Below are positions 1-8,390 of a stretch of 64,000 bases of DNA, one piece after another. The DNA is from CBFDBF01 sp050304615. Lineage in GTDB: Bacteria; Pseudomonadota; Gammaproteobacteria; Chromatiales; Chromatiaceae. Every line of letters begins with the position of its first letter. Within the stretch, counting starts at the first letter, position 1. The notes under the pieces were generated by a model. The model saw nothing but the letters and a program-made list of their open reading frames with translations, was not told the DNA's origin and searched no databases. The position numbers were made by a program, and so were the translations under genes. The stretch covers positions 199,647-263,646 of the forward strand of contig JBNLDW010000009.1 in assembly GCA_050304615.1 (NCBI GenBank), written 5' to 3'.

Positions 1-205
1 TTTTGCCCGCTGTGAACCGATCTATATGGAGCTTCCAGGCTGGCAGGAGTCCACCGTTGGTGCCAAGGGTATCGATGATCTGCCACAGAATGCCAGAGAC
101 TACCTTGCGCGGATAGAGCAACTTTGCCTAACGCCAGTAGACATCGTCTCTACCGGCCCGGATCGGGCAGAGACCATAGTTCTGAGGCATCCATTCAGCG
201 AGTAG
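1..205 (+). CDS. purA: Adenylosuccinate synthetase, C-terminal end (partial)
   Basis: This is the last 67 codons of a gene entering from the left edge, in frame from base 2, with a TAG stop at 203-205. The translation includes ELPGW, a run close to ARDYLARIEQL, and STGPDRAETIVLRHPF just before the stop, which is the characteristic C-terminus of PurA (IMP + Asp + GTP to adenylosuccinate, purine biosynthesis, cytoplasm). The start and catalytic core are outside the window. A 7-bp hairpin follows at 210-228. Confidence 0.9.
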   Translation, partial: FARCEPIYMELPGWQESTVGAKGIDDLPQNARDYLARIEQLCLTPVDIVSTGPDRAETIVLRHPFSE

Positions 206-451
206 TAGTTGGCCAATAAATGGCCAAATTTAACCGCCATACAACCCATTACCTAACAACAAATGGGGGGTTTTTCACTAGTCTATGGCATGCCTGTTGT
301 CGCCTTATATGTAAATCGCTCTTGAAAATTGTCGCGAAATGGGCGAGAGTGCGCCTTGAAGAAAAAATATAATAGGCCTGAAACTAGTAGCCAGCGTGTT
401 TCATACAGAATAATAAGCGGCTACATAATAACCAAAGGTGGAGGATCAACC
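206..451 (+). terminator. purA downstream region with two hairpins
   Basis: Two terminator-like structures follow purA. The first is TTGGCCA (210-216) pairing with TGGCCAA (222-228), followed by an A/T stretch. The second lies around 243-275, where AACCCATT can pair with AATGGG and is followed by GGG and five T. The rest leads to the next gene. A GGTGGAGG Shine-Dalgarno sits at about 437-444. No other gene was seen here. Confidence 0.45.
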
Positions 452-2029
452 ATGCAGTATCAGCCCTGTCTGTCGCTAGGAATCTGGTCGTTCGTCAAGA
501 GACTGGTTTTGGTAATGGTGGTATGCAGCACCACTACTGTTTTTGCTTCCACCACCGATCATGGCAAGCTAGAAGAGCTGGATCGCGAGTTTAAAACTGG
601 GCCAGAGGTCACCAAGGCCTGCCTTTCATGCCATACTGAGGCAGCGAAGCAGCTGCACGAGACCAAACACTGGACATGGGAATTTCTTAATCCAGAGAAC
701 CAGCAGAAGTTAGGCAAGAAAAACGTTCTGAACAACTTCTGTATCACTCCTCGCTCAAACTACCCTTATTGCACCGCTTGCCATATTGGTTACGGCTGGA
801 GTGACGATAGTTTCGATTTCACCTCAGAGGAGAACGTCGATTGCCTGGCCTGCCACGACACTACCGGTAACTATAACAAGCCACCAGGCAAATCTGGCCA
901 TCCGGCCGATTTTGTGAACCTGAAATCAGTAGCCCAAAATGTTGGTAAAACCAGCCGTGATACCTGTGGCAATTGCCACTTCTTTGGCGGCGGTGGGGAT
1001 GGTGTTAAGCACGGGGATATGGACAGCTCTCTGGCCATGCCTGACGAGGAGTTGGATGTGCATATGGATGCAGTTGGCCTGGATTTCACCTGCGCAACCT
1101 GCCATGCCACCTCTTCCCATAAAGTGCCTGGTAGCCGCTATGCAACGACTGCAATGGAGACCAAAGGGATACAGATTCGCGGAAAACATGAGGAGCGCAA
1201 TCCGGCGACCTGTCGCTCATGCCACGGCACCGCACCACATGAAAATGATGAAATCATCGGCGTCAAACTTAATGGCCATACTGATGAGGTTGCTTGTCAA
1301 ACCTGCCATATCCCAACAATTGCTCGTGGTGGAGTGGCAACGAAACTTTCTTGGGACTGGTCGACTGCCGGGAAGCTGACTGCCGATGGAAAGCCACTGG
1401 AGAAAAAAGACGAGCATGGCCATGTGATCTACAGTGGCAAGAAGGGCGATTTTGTATACGGTTCCAACATCCAGCCAGAATACGTCTGGTTCAACGGCAA
1501 GGTGGAGTACACCTTGATGGGTGACAAGATTGATAATCCAGATGGAGTTGTCCCCATAAATAGCTTTGGCGGCAGTCCGGATGATGGGCAGTCACGCATA
1601 TGGCCGGTCAAGGTTATGCGCGGCAAGCAGCCCTATGACACAGTAAATAAAACACTGGTAGCCCCACACACCGTAGCAAGAGGCGTAGATGACGACACCG
1701 CTTACTGGAAAAATTACAACTGGGAAAAGTCAATAAGTGATGGCATGCAAGAGGCGGGTGCCTCCTATTCTGGAGAATTCGGTTTTATTGAAACCCGGAT
1801 GATGTGGCCGATTACCCATATGGTGGCACCAGCGAAAGACGCGGTAAAGTGTAATGAGTGTCATGGTAGCAACAGCCGGTTGAAAGAGGTGCCTGGAATT
1901 TATATGCCGGGATCTGGGGCCAGCCCTTGGCTTGACCGTATCGGCCTGCTGGCCATACTGGCGGTACTGGCAGGCATCCTGATCCATGCGGTGCTTCGTA
2001 TAATTTCCTCTCGTAGGAGAAATAGCTAA
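452..2029 (+). CDS. Octaheme c-type cytochrome, tetrathionate reductase (OTR) family
   Basis: A 525-residue exported multihaem cytochrome. Eight CxxCH motifs start at residues 57, 107, 131, 172, 214, 254, 282 and 467, the number and uneven spacing of the octaheme tetrathionate reductase family. Residues 1-32 look like a signal peptide (cleavage near VFA). A hydrophobic helix near 494-516 followed by RRR anchors the C-terminus, so the haem domain is periplasmic. Family members reduce tetrathionate, and nitrite or hydroxylamine in vitro; the true substrate here is unknown. The ATG at 452 is chosen because GGTGGAGG lies just upstream and the signal peptide begins there; an in-frame start at 329 would add 41 unsuited residues. 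The stop overlaps the next ATG by one base (TAATG), so it is probably translationally coupled to the cytochrome b gene. Confidence 0.88.
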   Translation: MQYQPCLSLGIWSFVKRLVLVMVVCSTTTVFASTTDHGKLEELDREFKTGPEVTKACLSCHTEAAKQLHETKHWTWEFLNPENQQKLGKKNVLNNFCITPRSNYPYCTACHIGYGWSDDSFDFTSEENVDCLACHDTTGNYNKPPGKSGHPADFVNLKSVAQNVGKTSRDTCGNCHFFGGGGDGVKHGDMDSSLAMPDEELDVHMDAVGLDFTCATCHATSSHKVPGSRYATTAMETKGIQIRGKHEERNPATCRSCHGTAPHENDEIIGVKLNGHTDEVACQTCHIPTIARGGVATKLSWDWSTAGKLTADGKPLEKKDEHGHVIYSGKKGDFVYGSNIQPEYVWFNGKVEYTLMGDKIDNPDGVVPINSFGGSPDDGQSRIWPVKVMRGKQPYDTVNKTLVAPHTVARGVDDDTAYWKNYNWEKSISDGMQEAGASYSGEFGFIETRMMWPITHMVAPAKDAVKCNECHGSNSRLKEVPGIYMPGSGASPWLDRIGLLAILAVLAGILIHAVLRIISSRRRNS

Positions 2030-2691
2030 TGGCAATACATAATATAGAGGTATACAAGCGCTTTGAGCGTCTCTGGCACTGGAGCCAAATGGCTCTGATT
2101 GTTACCCTGCTGTTTACCGGTTTTGCGGTTCACGGCGTGCACACTCTGATTGATTTTAAGACGGCGGTAACTGTGCACACCGTAGCGGCCCTCACCATGA
2201 TAGGTATCTGGTTATTCGCTACCTTCTGGCTTTTTACAACCGGCGAGTGGCGTCACTATATGCCGACAGTAACGAACCTGTCGACGGTGACCCGTTACTA
2301 TACGGTGGGCATCTTCAAGGGTGAGCATCACCCATACATCAAGACCTACCGGCGTAAGCACAATCCGCTACAGGCACTGACCTACCTGGCGGTCAAGATC
2401 ATCATCTTTCCGGCTGTTTGGATGACTGGGATCGCCTATTTGCTGATCAGTTTTGGTATCGGCGGGGATTTTTTTGCCGGCATAGGGCTAGGCTTTATCG
2501 CTGATCTGCATACGGTGGCAGCCATCGCTATCCTGGCATTTGTCTGCGTACATCTTTACATCCTGACTACGGGCGATCACGGCTTAATTGCTCATATTAA
2601 ACCGATGATTACCGGGTTTGATGAGGTGGATCTGACCGAGGAGGAGTACGCGTTCTTTAAAACTGGTGAGGGCGGTAGAATGAGGGATTAG
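2029..2691 (+). CDS. Membrane cytochrome b (b561/FdhI/PhsC-like), partner of the octaheme cytochrome
   Basis: A 220-residue integral membrane protein with about four hydrophobic helices. Likely haem-ligand histidines are in the first helix (FERLWHWSQM), in the second (TVHTVAAL), and near the C-terminus (DLHTVAAIAILAFVCVHLYIL). This matches the cytochrome b subunits of formate dehydrogenase and thiosulfate reductase, which pass electrons between quinol and a periplasmic partner. Its start codon overlaps the stop of the octaheme cytochrome gene, so the two very probably form one quinone-linked complex. Direction of electron flow cannot be read from sequence. A hairpin at 2716-2739 follows. Confidence 0.82.
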   Translation: MAIHNIEVYKRFERLWHWSQMALIVTLLFTGFAVHGVHTLIDFKTAVTVHTVAALTMIGIWLFATFWLFTTGEWRHYMPTVTNLSTVTRYYTVGIFKGEHHPYIKTYRRKHNPLQALTYLAVKIIIFPAVWMTGIAYLLISFGIGGDFFAGIGLGFIADLHTVAAIAILAFVCVHLYILTTGDHGLIAHIKPMITGFDEVDLTEEEYAFFKTGEGGRMRD

Positions 2692-2715
2692 AGGGGCCTA
2701 CGACTGCTAAACCGG

Positions 2716-2739
2716 CGCCTCCTGTTGCACTTGGAGGCG
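2716..2739 (+). terminator. Hairpin after the octaheme cytochrome/cytochrome b pair
   Basis: CGCCTCC (2716-2722) pairs perfectly with GGAGGCG (2733-2739) over a 10-base loop. The T-rich tail is weak, so it may be a partial terminator or an mRNA-stabilising hairpin. Confidence 0.45.
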
Positions 2740-2899
2740 TCGCTGTTTATGGCTATTGAACCAAGTTGGTAGTCATGGGTTAGATTGGGTATTATTATTG
2801 CGAAATGGGATGTCCTATGTGCCTTCACCCCAGGAAGGGTACCTGAATCATCCTGTGATCATTGAATTTTACACTTTACTAAGCTCCAGGAGTTGGACG

Positions 2900-3295
2900 A
2901 TGAACCTAAAAAATTATTTTGCAGTACCGTTGATGTTTTGTCTGGCTAGTGCCATTGCTCCTGCGACTCAGGCCGCCGATGGCAACTGGAAGATGGGGCG
3001 TATCTATTATCAGATGGTGTGTACTGTCTGCCATAAATCCGATGCTGGCGGCGCAATATCGCCCTCTTCTATGACCAAGGCAGAGTGGGCCGCATATTTT
3101 GAGGCCGACAAACATGCCAAGGAGAAGGACTCCCTCAAGTATTATGTCAGTCAGGAGTATCGCGATAGCATCAAGGATAGTAACAAGGCGGCCAAAAAGC
3201 TTGCTAAGAAGCCTGATGATGAATTGCTTGCCGATGTGCAGGCCTTCGCTGTTCATGGCGCCAAAGATTCCGACACTCCAACACGCTGTCAATAG
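2900..3295 (+). CDS. Small monohaem cytochrome c, periplasmic
   Basis: A 131-residue protein with a signal peptide (about residues 1-25, ending ATQAA) and one haem site, CTVCH, near residue 41, followed by SDAGG. The rest is lysine-rich and probably helical, and no methionine ligand is obvious. It is likely a soluble or loosely bound electron carrier. The start at 2900 is preferred over an in-frame start at 2756, because CCAGGAG lies upstream and the signal peptide begins there. It follows the octaheme cytochrome/cytochrome b pair by about 200 bases and may carry electrons for that complex, which is inference from position. A hairpin at 3396-3417 follows. Confidence 0.78.
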   Translation: MNLKNYFAVPLMFCLASAIAPATQAADGNWKMGRIYYQMVCTVCHKSDAGGAISPSSMTKAEWAAYFEADKHAKEKDSLKYYVSQEYRDSIKDSNKAAKKLAKKPDDELLADVQAFAVHGAKDSDTPTRCQ

Positions 3296-3395
3296 CGAAT
3301 GGTTAGCAGAGGGAACGTTAGCGGTAAACTGGCGAGTACATAGCGTTACCCGTCAGGAATAGATAAACGAAAAAATCGTATTTTGCCTTTCCTTG

Positions 3396-3417
3396 CCCAG
3401 GCCATGGAATGCCTGGG
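3396..3417 (+). terminator. Hairpin after the monohaem cytochrome
   Basis: CCCAGGC (3396-3402) pairs with GCCTGGG (3411-3417) over an 8-base loop and is followed by a TG-rich stretch. It is a probable terminator before the separately expressed transporter gene at 3526. Confidence 0.5.
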
Positions 3418-3525
3418 TGTTGTTGTGATGTCTGGCTTAACTTCCAGCATCCTACCAGGCGGGGCTACCAAAACCCGGATAGTTAGTTGGCATCCATACT
3501 AATAAAGTTGAGGGGGGGATAAAGT

Positions 3526-4764
3526 ATGAGTGGAGATAGTGGTTCATCCTGGCTAAAGGCCGATTATAAGAGCGTTTTTGTTGAAGAGTGGACACCTTTC
3601 TTTGGCGCCGTGCTGCTGGTCCTCATTATGGCGGTGCTGATGAGTTCTGGAATGTTTTGGGGCGTTTTTGGTGGTGTAAAATTGTGGGGGGATTACTTCA
3701 ACAATCTCATAGGGCTTGGCCCTCTGTTCGGTATCAAGCAGGAGCTGGACAGCCCGTTGATGCACCGTATCTCGCTTATGGACATCACCTTGCTAATGGG
3801 GGCCTTTAGCGCGGCTCTGTTGGCCAAGCAGTTCCGCATCAGCCGTCCGCCTAAACTGGAGTATGTCTGGGGTGCTCTCGGTGGAACCCTGATGGGAGTT
3901 GGCGCCAGTTTTGCAGGTGGTTGCACGACAGGCGGCTTCTTTGTCCCGTTGACCTTCTCCTCCCCAGCTGGCTGGGCCATGTGGGCAGGATTACTCGTTG
4001 GCGCGATCGTGGGACTGAAATTGTTGCTCTGGACCATGGAGAACATCACCTGGGGCATGGTTGCGCCGGAGATAAAGCCTGCGCGGTTCAAGGGGGTTCA
4101 CCCATGGATCGGTATGGCGGTCATCATCTTTACTCTGGTATGGGCCGTTCGCTGGTGGGGTTCTGAGGACACGATGGAGGTTCAGCGTGCGCTTCTGGTT
4201 TTGGCTGGTTTTAGTATAGGGTTTGTGCTGCATCGCTCACGTTTCTGCTTCTCCAGGGTATTTCGTGAACCCTTTATGACAGGCGAGGGCGAGATGACCA
4301 AGGCGATGATCCTGGCGCTTGCGTTAGGGGCTCCAGTCGGTGCTGCGCTCATCGCCAAGGGGGCTATAGACCCATATGTGGCAATTCCTACGCGTTTTTG
4401 GATTGGCTCGCTGGTTGGCGGATTGGTATTCGGTATCGGTATGATCTTCGCTGGAGGTTGCGCTTCTGGCTCCCTCTGGCGTGTCGGTGAGGGTCACCTG
4501 AAATTGGTCATGGCGGTGTTCTTTTTCGGTTGGAGCGGCTCTATCACCAGCGCCGTTCTTGGGAACATCGGCCTAACAAGTGGTGAATACGACCTGGATT
4601 TCATGGATGGATTGGTGGAGGTAAGCCCGATAGGATTCCAGGCATTCATGCCGGATATATTGGGAGGCTGGGTCGGAGCGTTGCTGATCAGCTTCGGTAT
4701 TCTGCTAGTCTGGTATCTCTTTGTCCGTTACAACGAATCAACGGGGAAATTCACTGTATTTTAG
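3526..4764 (+). CDS. YeeE/YedE-family membrane protein, putative thiosulfate (TsuA-like) transporter
   Basis: A 412-residue polytopic membrane protein made of two repeats. Each repeat carries a FAGGC signature (Cys133 in GASFAGGCTTGG and Cys312 in IFAGGCASGS), and a third cysteine, Cys241, sits in RSRFCFSR. Three such cysteines line the thiosulfate path in the characterised TsuA. No C-terminal TusA/SirA domain is present. Thiosulfate or a related sulfur anion is the expected substrate. Its place behind a tetrathionate-reductase-family cytochrome makes a thiosulfate/tetrathionate link attractive, but that is inference. The start at 3526 follows a G-rich Shine-Dalgarno (GAGGGGGGA). A strong hairpin terminator (4794-4826) ends the unit. 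Confidence 0.85.
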   Translation: MSGDSGSSWLKADYKSVFVEEWTPFFGAVLLVLIMAVLMSSGMFWGVFGGVKLWGDYFNNLIGLGPLFGIKQELDSPLMHRISLMDITLLMGAFSAALLAKQFRISRPPKLEYVWGALGGTLMGVGASFAGGCTTGGFFVPLTFSSPAGWAMWAGLLVGAIVGLKLLLWTMENITWGMVAPEIKPARFKGVHPWIGMAVIIFTLVWAVRWWGSEDTMEVQRALLVLAGFSIGFVLHRSRFCFSRVFREPFMTGEGEMTKAMILALALGAPVGAALIAKGAIDPYVAIPTRFWIGSLVGGLVFGIGMIFAGGCASGSLWRVGEGHLKLVMAVFFFGWSGSITSAVLGNIGLTSGEYDLDFMDGLVEVSPIGFQAFMPDILGGWVGALLISFGILLVWYLFVRYNESTGKFTVF

Positions 4765-4793
4765 CATTTTTACTATCTAGCAGAACCTACATT

Positions 4794-4826
4794 GCGCCTT
4801 GGAATGTTCAGATCATTCCAAGGCGC
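4794..4826 (+). terminator. Strong hairpin terminator after the YeeE/YedE gene
   Basis: GCGCCTTGGAATG (4794-4806) is perfectly complementary to CATTCCAAGGCGC (4814-4826), a 13-bp stem with a 7-base loop. It is followed by a pyrimidine-rich stretch without a clean T run. Confidence 0.65.
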
Positions 4827-5157
4827 TCTCCGTTTCGCTATGATAAAAAGACTATCTTATAACCACGCTAGTCAATTCCATTCCGCGTCCCAGTATCCCT
4901 TCCACAGCAAGCTGGGCCTACTCCTATACCCCATTCACAGCAAGTTTTGACTACTCATCTATCCCTCCACCGCAAGCGGGGGAGGCCAGGAGGGGGAGTC
5001 TAATACATGGCAACCCTATGGAAACAGCGAAATCAACATCGGAAAAACGGTAATTGGCGTTCCAGTTAAACCAGTACTATACTCGGTATGAACCCTAGGT
5101 ATATTGACGGTGGAGCATGAAGGACTGTGCGAAGGGATTTGATGACTGAGTTGTCAT
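4827..5157. other. Intergenic region before the hydrogenase operon, with a degenerate repeat
   Basis: About 330 bases without a convincing gene. From 4894 to about 4990 three imperfect copies of a 30-33 base unit follow one another, each with a core like TCCACAGCAAG (copies at 4894, 4925 and about 4959). The remainder should hold the promoter of the gene at 5158, but no clear -35/-10 pair or strong Shine-Dalgarno was found. Confidence 0.4.
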
Positions 5158-5670
5158 ATGGAAAAAACCTTATCTATTGATACCAATACGGCCCTGGCAA
5201 AAACAACCATTTTTGCCGCGCTTCTTGCGGTTGCCGTTGGTGTTCCAATCTTTGTTCACTCGCAGTGGATCACCGGTCCAATCGTTAATGCCACGCTATT
5301 TACTGCCACCTTTGTTCTAGGGCCGGTTGCAGGTATCCTGATCGCGCTAATTCCAAGCCTGGTAGCCTTAACCAGCGGGTTATTGCCACTTCCTCTGGCA
5401 CCCATGGTGCCCTTTATTATGGTTGGTAATGTTCTGTTGGTTGTGGCCTTCCACTATATAAAAACACAACATTTTGCTGTCAAGGTGACCCTGGCTGCTG
5501 TCGTTAAGTTCCTTTTCTTGTGGCAAGTCACCGCGCAGATCATGACTAACATGCTGCCCGATCCTCTGGTTAAAAATCTATTGGTTATGATGACCTGGCC
5601 ACAGCTGTATACTGCTTTAATCGGTGGTCTTATTACATTTGCACTACTAAAGAGCCTTAAAAAACTGTGA
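5158..5670 (+). CDS. Small membrane protein of the hydrogenase operon (ECF S-component-like)
   Basis: A 170-residue hydrophobic protein with about five membrane helices, short polar loops and a basic C-terminus (LLKSLKKL). It resembles small substrate-binding (S) components of ECF transporters in size and helix pattern, but no family-defining motif is visible, so the substrate is unknown. Its stop overlaps the GTG start of the NuoF-like gene by four bases (GTGA), which couples it to the hydrogenase genes. It may anchor the enzyme or import a cofactor precursor; both are guesses. The start at 5158 is the only ATG that gives a sensible N-terminus, and the upstream Shine-Dalgarno is weak. Confidence 0.6.
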   Translation: MEKTLSIDTNTALAKTTIFAALLAVAVGVPIFVHSQWITGPIVNATLFTATFVLGPVAGILIALIPSLVALTSGLLPLPLAPMVPFIMVGNVLLVVAFHYIKTQHFAVKVTLAAVVKFLFLWQVTAQIMTNMLPDPLVKNLLVMMTWPQLYTALIGGLITFALLKSLKKL

Positions 5671-6665
5671 CACGGAGTCTGATTCAAAAAATTGAGGATG
5701 CCGGCCTAGTTGGAAGGGGAGGTGCCGCCTATCCAACTCATCTTAAATGGCAGTCGGTCAAGCATGCCGTAGGGGATAATAAGTATGTTATCTGTAACGC
5801 TTCGGAAGGAGAGATAGGTCTGTTCAAGGATATATATATTTTAGAAAATTACACTAAGACTGTAATCGAAGGCATGATCTTGGCGATGGATTATTTGGGC
5901 ACTAAGGATGCCTATTTCAATTTCAATAAGAAATACTACAAAACTGTTGGGAAGAAGGTTGATAAGGCGTTAAAGAAATACCGGCAACAAGGTTACAATT
6001 TTACAGTATTCCAGGAAGAACCAAGTTATATAGGTGGCGAAGAGACGGCACTGATAAATGCAATCTCTGGTTTCAGAACAGAACCAAGGCTCAAGCCACC
6101 TTATCCATCTGATGCTGGTCTATTCTATCAGCCAACATTAGTTCACAATGTTGAGACCCTCTATAATATCTCTCGGGTTAACAGCGATAAATTCAAGGAT
6201 AATAGATTCTACTGCATCTCTGGTAAGGTGAAAAACAGGGGCGTTTTCCATCTCCCTGCCTCTTGGCCGGTAAAGAAGATCCTCAAAGAAACAAAGAACC
6301 TACCAAAGAAAGAGTTCTTTGTTCAGGTGGGAGGAAGTGCCAGCGGGTCAGTATTCAATTCAGATCAGATCTCTGAAGAGCAGGTAACCGGTGCCGGCTC
6401 AATCGAGGTCTACAGCGGCAAGATGCCGGCCAAGGAGCTATTGACCAAGTGGTTCGGTTTTTATAACGAAGAGAGTTGTGGTAAATGTACCCCCTGCAGG
6501 CTTGGCACCTTCCAGCTCTATAGAATGATTGATGGTGAAAAAGAGATCCCATGGGATGACATTGTTGAACTACTGGAGACACTTGAAACCACTTCGTTTT
6601 GCGCCTTGGGGAGATCTGTCTCCAAACCGGTTAAAAACTATATCAGCAATATATTAGAGCAGTAG
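5667..6665 (+). CDS. NuoF-like flavo-iron-sulfur subunit of the [FeFe]-hydrogenase
   Basis: A 332-residue protein homologous to the FMN/4Fe-4S subunit of NADH dehydrogenase (NuoF, HoxF, HydB). Visible are the FMN-loop glycines GRGGAAYPTHLKW (residues 16-28), NASEGEIGLFKD, the nucleotide-site run SYIGGEETALINAI, and four cluster cysteines (SCGKCTPCR near 270 plus C in SFCALG near 313). It is about 90 residues shorter than the NuoF encoded at 51476, mostly at the N-terminus, and has altered positions (IGGEE for ICGEE, SEGEIGLF for DEGEPGTF). It starts with GTG inside the stop of the upstream gene and ends 5 bases before hydA. It probably passes electrons between HydA and NAD(P) or another carrier. 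The gene looks visibly more A/T-rich than the surroundings. Confidence 0.85.
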   Translation: MTRSLIQKIEDAGLVGRGGAAYPTHLKWQSVKHAVGDNKYVICNASEGEIGLFKDIYILENYTKTVIEGMILAMDYLGTKDAYFNFNKKYYKTVGKKVDKALKKYRQQGYNFTVFQEEPSYIGGEETALINAISGFRTEPRLKPPYPSDAGLFYQPTLVHNVETLYNISRVNSDKFKDNRFYCISGKVKNRGVFHLPASWPVKKILKETKNLPKKEFFVQVGGSASGSVFNSDQISEEQVTGAGSIEVYSGKMPAKELLTKWFGFYNEESCGKCTPCRLGTFQLYRMIDGEKEIPWDDIVELLETLETTSFCALGRSVSKPVKNYISNILEQ

Positions 6666-6670
6666 GAAAA

Positions 6671-8380
6671 ATGGACAAGCTCCGTATCTACATAGACGAT
6701 CAAGAGTTTCTGGTTGACCCGGATCAAAACCTGTTGCAGTTAGCGACTGATAACGGCGTTGATATACCGCATTTTTGTCACCATGAGGATCTACCGACCG
6801 GGGCGAGCTGCAGGATCTGTTTGGTTGAGGTAGATGGGCAGGTTACGACCTCCTGTACTTTGATCCCAAAAGATGGCCTTAAGATCTACACAAATACACC
6901 AGCGGTGGAGAGACTGCGCAAGCAGAACTTGGAATTGCTTTTTGCCGACCACCGGGAGAACTGCCCTTACTGCAAGGCTGGATATTACTGCAAAATCGTT
7001 GCGTTGATGGACCGGTATGGGGTAAGCGGAACAAAGTATATAAAGCCAAAAATTGAGGGCGAGGAGACGCATAAACTGGTCTGTGCTGCAGAGCTGGATC
7101 CACAACTCTGTATTGCCTGCAATAAGTGCGTAGAGATCTGCCAGGAAATCGGGATCGGATTTCTGGAAATCAAAGGTAAAGCCAACCAAATACATGCTAC
7201 CTGGAATAGAGATCCAGATATCGACTGTGTATATTGTGGGCAGTGTACGGTTCACTGTCCTGTCTACGCTGCGCGCGAGCAAAATGAGATAGCTGAAGTG
7301 GAGGCCGCCCTCAATGATAAAAGCAAGATAGTAATTGCCCAAATGGCGCCATCAGTCAGGGCCAGTATAGGCGAGGAGCTTGGTCTGGAGCCGGGGATTG
7401 ATTTGACCGGCAGATGTTTCTCCGCGTTTCGTGAGATGGGCTTCGACCGGGTTTTCGATGTCAATATGGGTGCCGATATCACCACTATTGTTGAGGCTGA
7501 AGAGCTGGTTGAGAGAATAGCAAATAACAAAGACCTGCCGATGTTTACCTCTTGTTGCCCGGCCTGGGTAAAGTATGTCGAGTTTTATCGTCCGGACCTG
7601 ATCAAGCATTTAACTACATCCAGATCACCACAGATCCATTCTGGCGGCGCCTACAAGACCTGGTGGGCAGAGAGAGAGGGTATAAATCCGAAAGATATCG
7701 TAGTGGTCTCATTCATGCCGTGTACCTCTAAAAAGTATGAGGCCAAACATGAAAAGATGAAGATAAACGGCATGTATCCGGTCGATCATGTTCTGACCGT
7801 CAGAGAATTTGCGACACTTCTTAGAAAACGCAAAATAGACCTTCCCAGCCTGGAGCCGAGCGAAGTGGATGAGGCCGGAACCTACTCAGGAGCAGCCGCG
7901 ATATACGGCGCCAGCGGAGGGGTGATGGAGTCGGCGCTGCGGACAGCCTATGAGACCATCACTGGTGAAGAGCTGGAGAGGGTTGAATTCAAACAGGTCA
8001 GAGGGATGAAGGGAATCAAACGTGCAACTATTGAAATCGGTGACATGCAACTGAAGGTTGTTATTGCCGCTACTGCTAAAAATGCTAGAAAGGTACTGGC
8101 GGAGCTAGAGAGAGATCCTGATGCCTTCCACTACATGGAGGTGATGGCCTGCCCTGGAGGTTGTATCGGTGGCGGCGGGCAACCGATACCAACAACAGAT
8201 AGGATAGTTAAACAGAGGATTGAGTGTCTATATCAGATAGATGATGAGATGAAACTCAGGAAGGCTCACGAAAATCCTGTGGTTCGCGAGTTCTTCGACG
8301 ACTACATTGCAAAAATATCCCATCAAGAACAGGCTGCCATCCTGCATACCAGTTACTCTAAAAAGAACAAATTTGAGTAG
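6671..8380 (+). CDS. hydA: [FeFe]-hydrogenase catalytic subunit (M3-type, group A)
   Basis: A 569-residue enzyme for reversible H2 oxidation/production. Domains in order: plant-type 2Fe-2S (C36, C47, C50, C62), a His-Cys3 4Fe-4S site (H94, C98, C101, C107), two 4Fe-4S motifs (C147-C157 and C186-C196), then the H-cluster domain with TSCCPAW (293-299), MPCTSKKYE (349-357) and EVMACPGGCIGGGGQP (490-505). All H-cluster cysteines (296, 351, 494, 498) and the proton-relay Cys295 are present, so the enzyme should be active. Length and layout match clostridial CpI. There is no Tat signal, so it is cytoplasmic. It forms an operon with the NuoF-like and membrane genes. The HydE/F/G maturases needed for the H-cluster are not in this window. 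It meets the next gene tail to tail with a 10-base gap. Confidence 0.95.
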   Translation: MDKLRIYIDDQEFLVDPDQNLLQLATDNGVDIPHFCHHEDLPTGASCRICLVEVDGQVTTSCTLIPKDGLKIYTNTPAVERLRKQNLELLFADHRENCPYCKAGYYCKIVALMDRYGVSGTKYIKPKIEGEETHKLVCAAELDPQLCIACNKCVEICQEIGIGFLEIKGKANQIHATWNRDPDIDCVYCGQCTVHCPVYAAREQNEIAEVEAALNDKSKIVIAQMAPSVRASIGEELGLEPGIDLTGRCFSAFREMGFDRVFDVNMGADITTIVEAEELVERIANNKDLPMFTSCCPAWVKYVEFYRPDLIKHLTTSRSPQIHSGGAYKTWWAEREGINPKDIVVVSFMPCTSKKYEAKHEKMKINGMYPVDHVLTVREFATLLRKRKIDLPSLEPSEVDEAGTYSGAAAIYGASGGVMESALRTAYETITGEELERVEFKQVRGMKGIKRATIEIGDMQLKVVIAATAKNARKVLAELERDPDAFHYMEVMACPGGCIGGGGQPIPTTDRIVKQRIECLYQIDDEMKLRKAHENPVVREFFDDYIAKISHQEQAAILHTSYSKKNKFE

Positions 8381-8390
8381 TTTTCGCCAC

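Noticed and set aside
939..1379. 146-codon frame inside the octaheme cytochrome gene
   Set aside because: Out-of-frame shadow of a gene with eight clear haem motifs.
2756..2899. N-terminal extension of the monohaem cytochrome
   Set aside because: The extension has no signal peptide, while the ATG at 2900 has a Shine-Dalgarno and starts one.
5117..5149. Ten-codon leader frame (ATG after GGTGGAGC) before the hydrogenase operon
   Set aside because: Too short to judge, with no regulatory amino-acid run and no attenuator hairpin after it.
5667..6665. Truncated pseudogene of nuoF
   Set aside because: FMN, nucleotide and 4Fe-4S motifs are all intact and the gene is tightly packed in the hydrogenase operon, so it is a short functional homologue.
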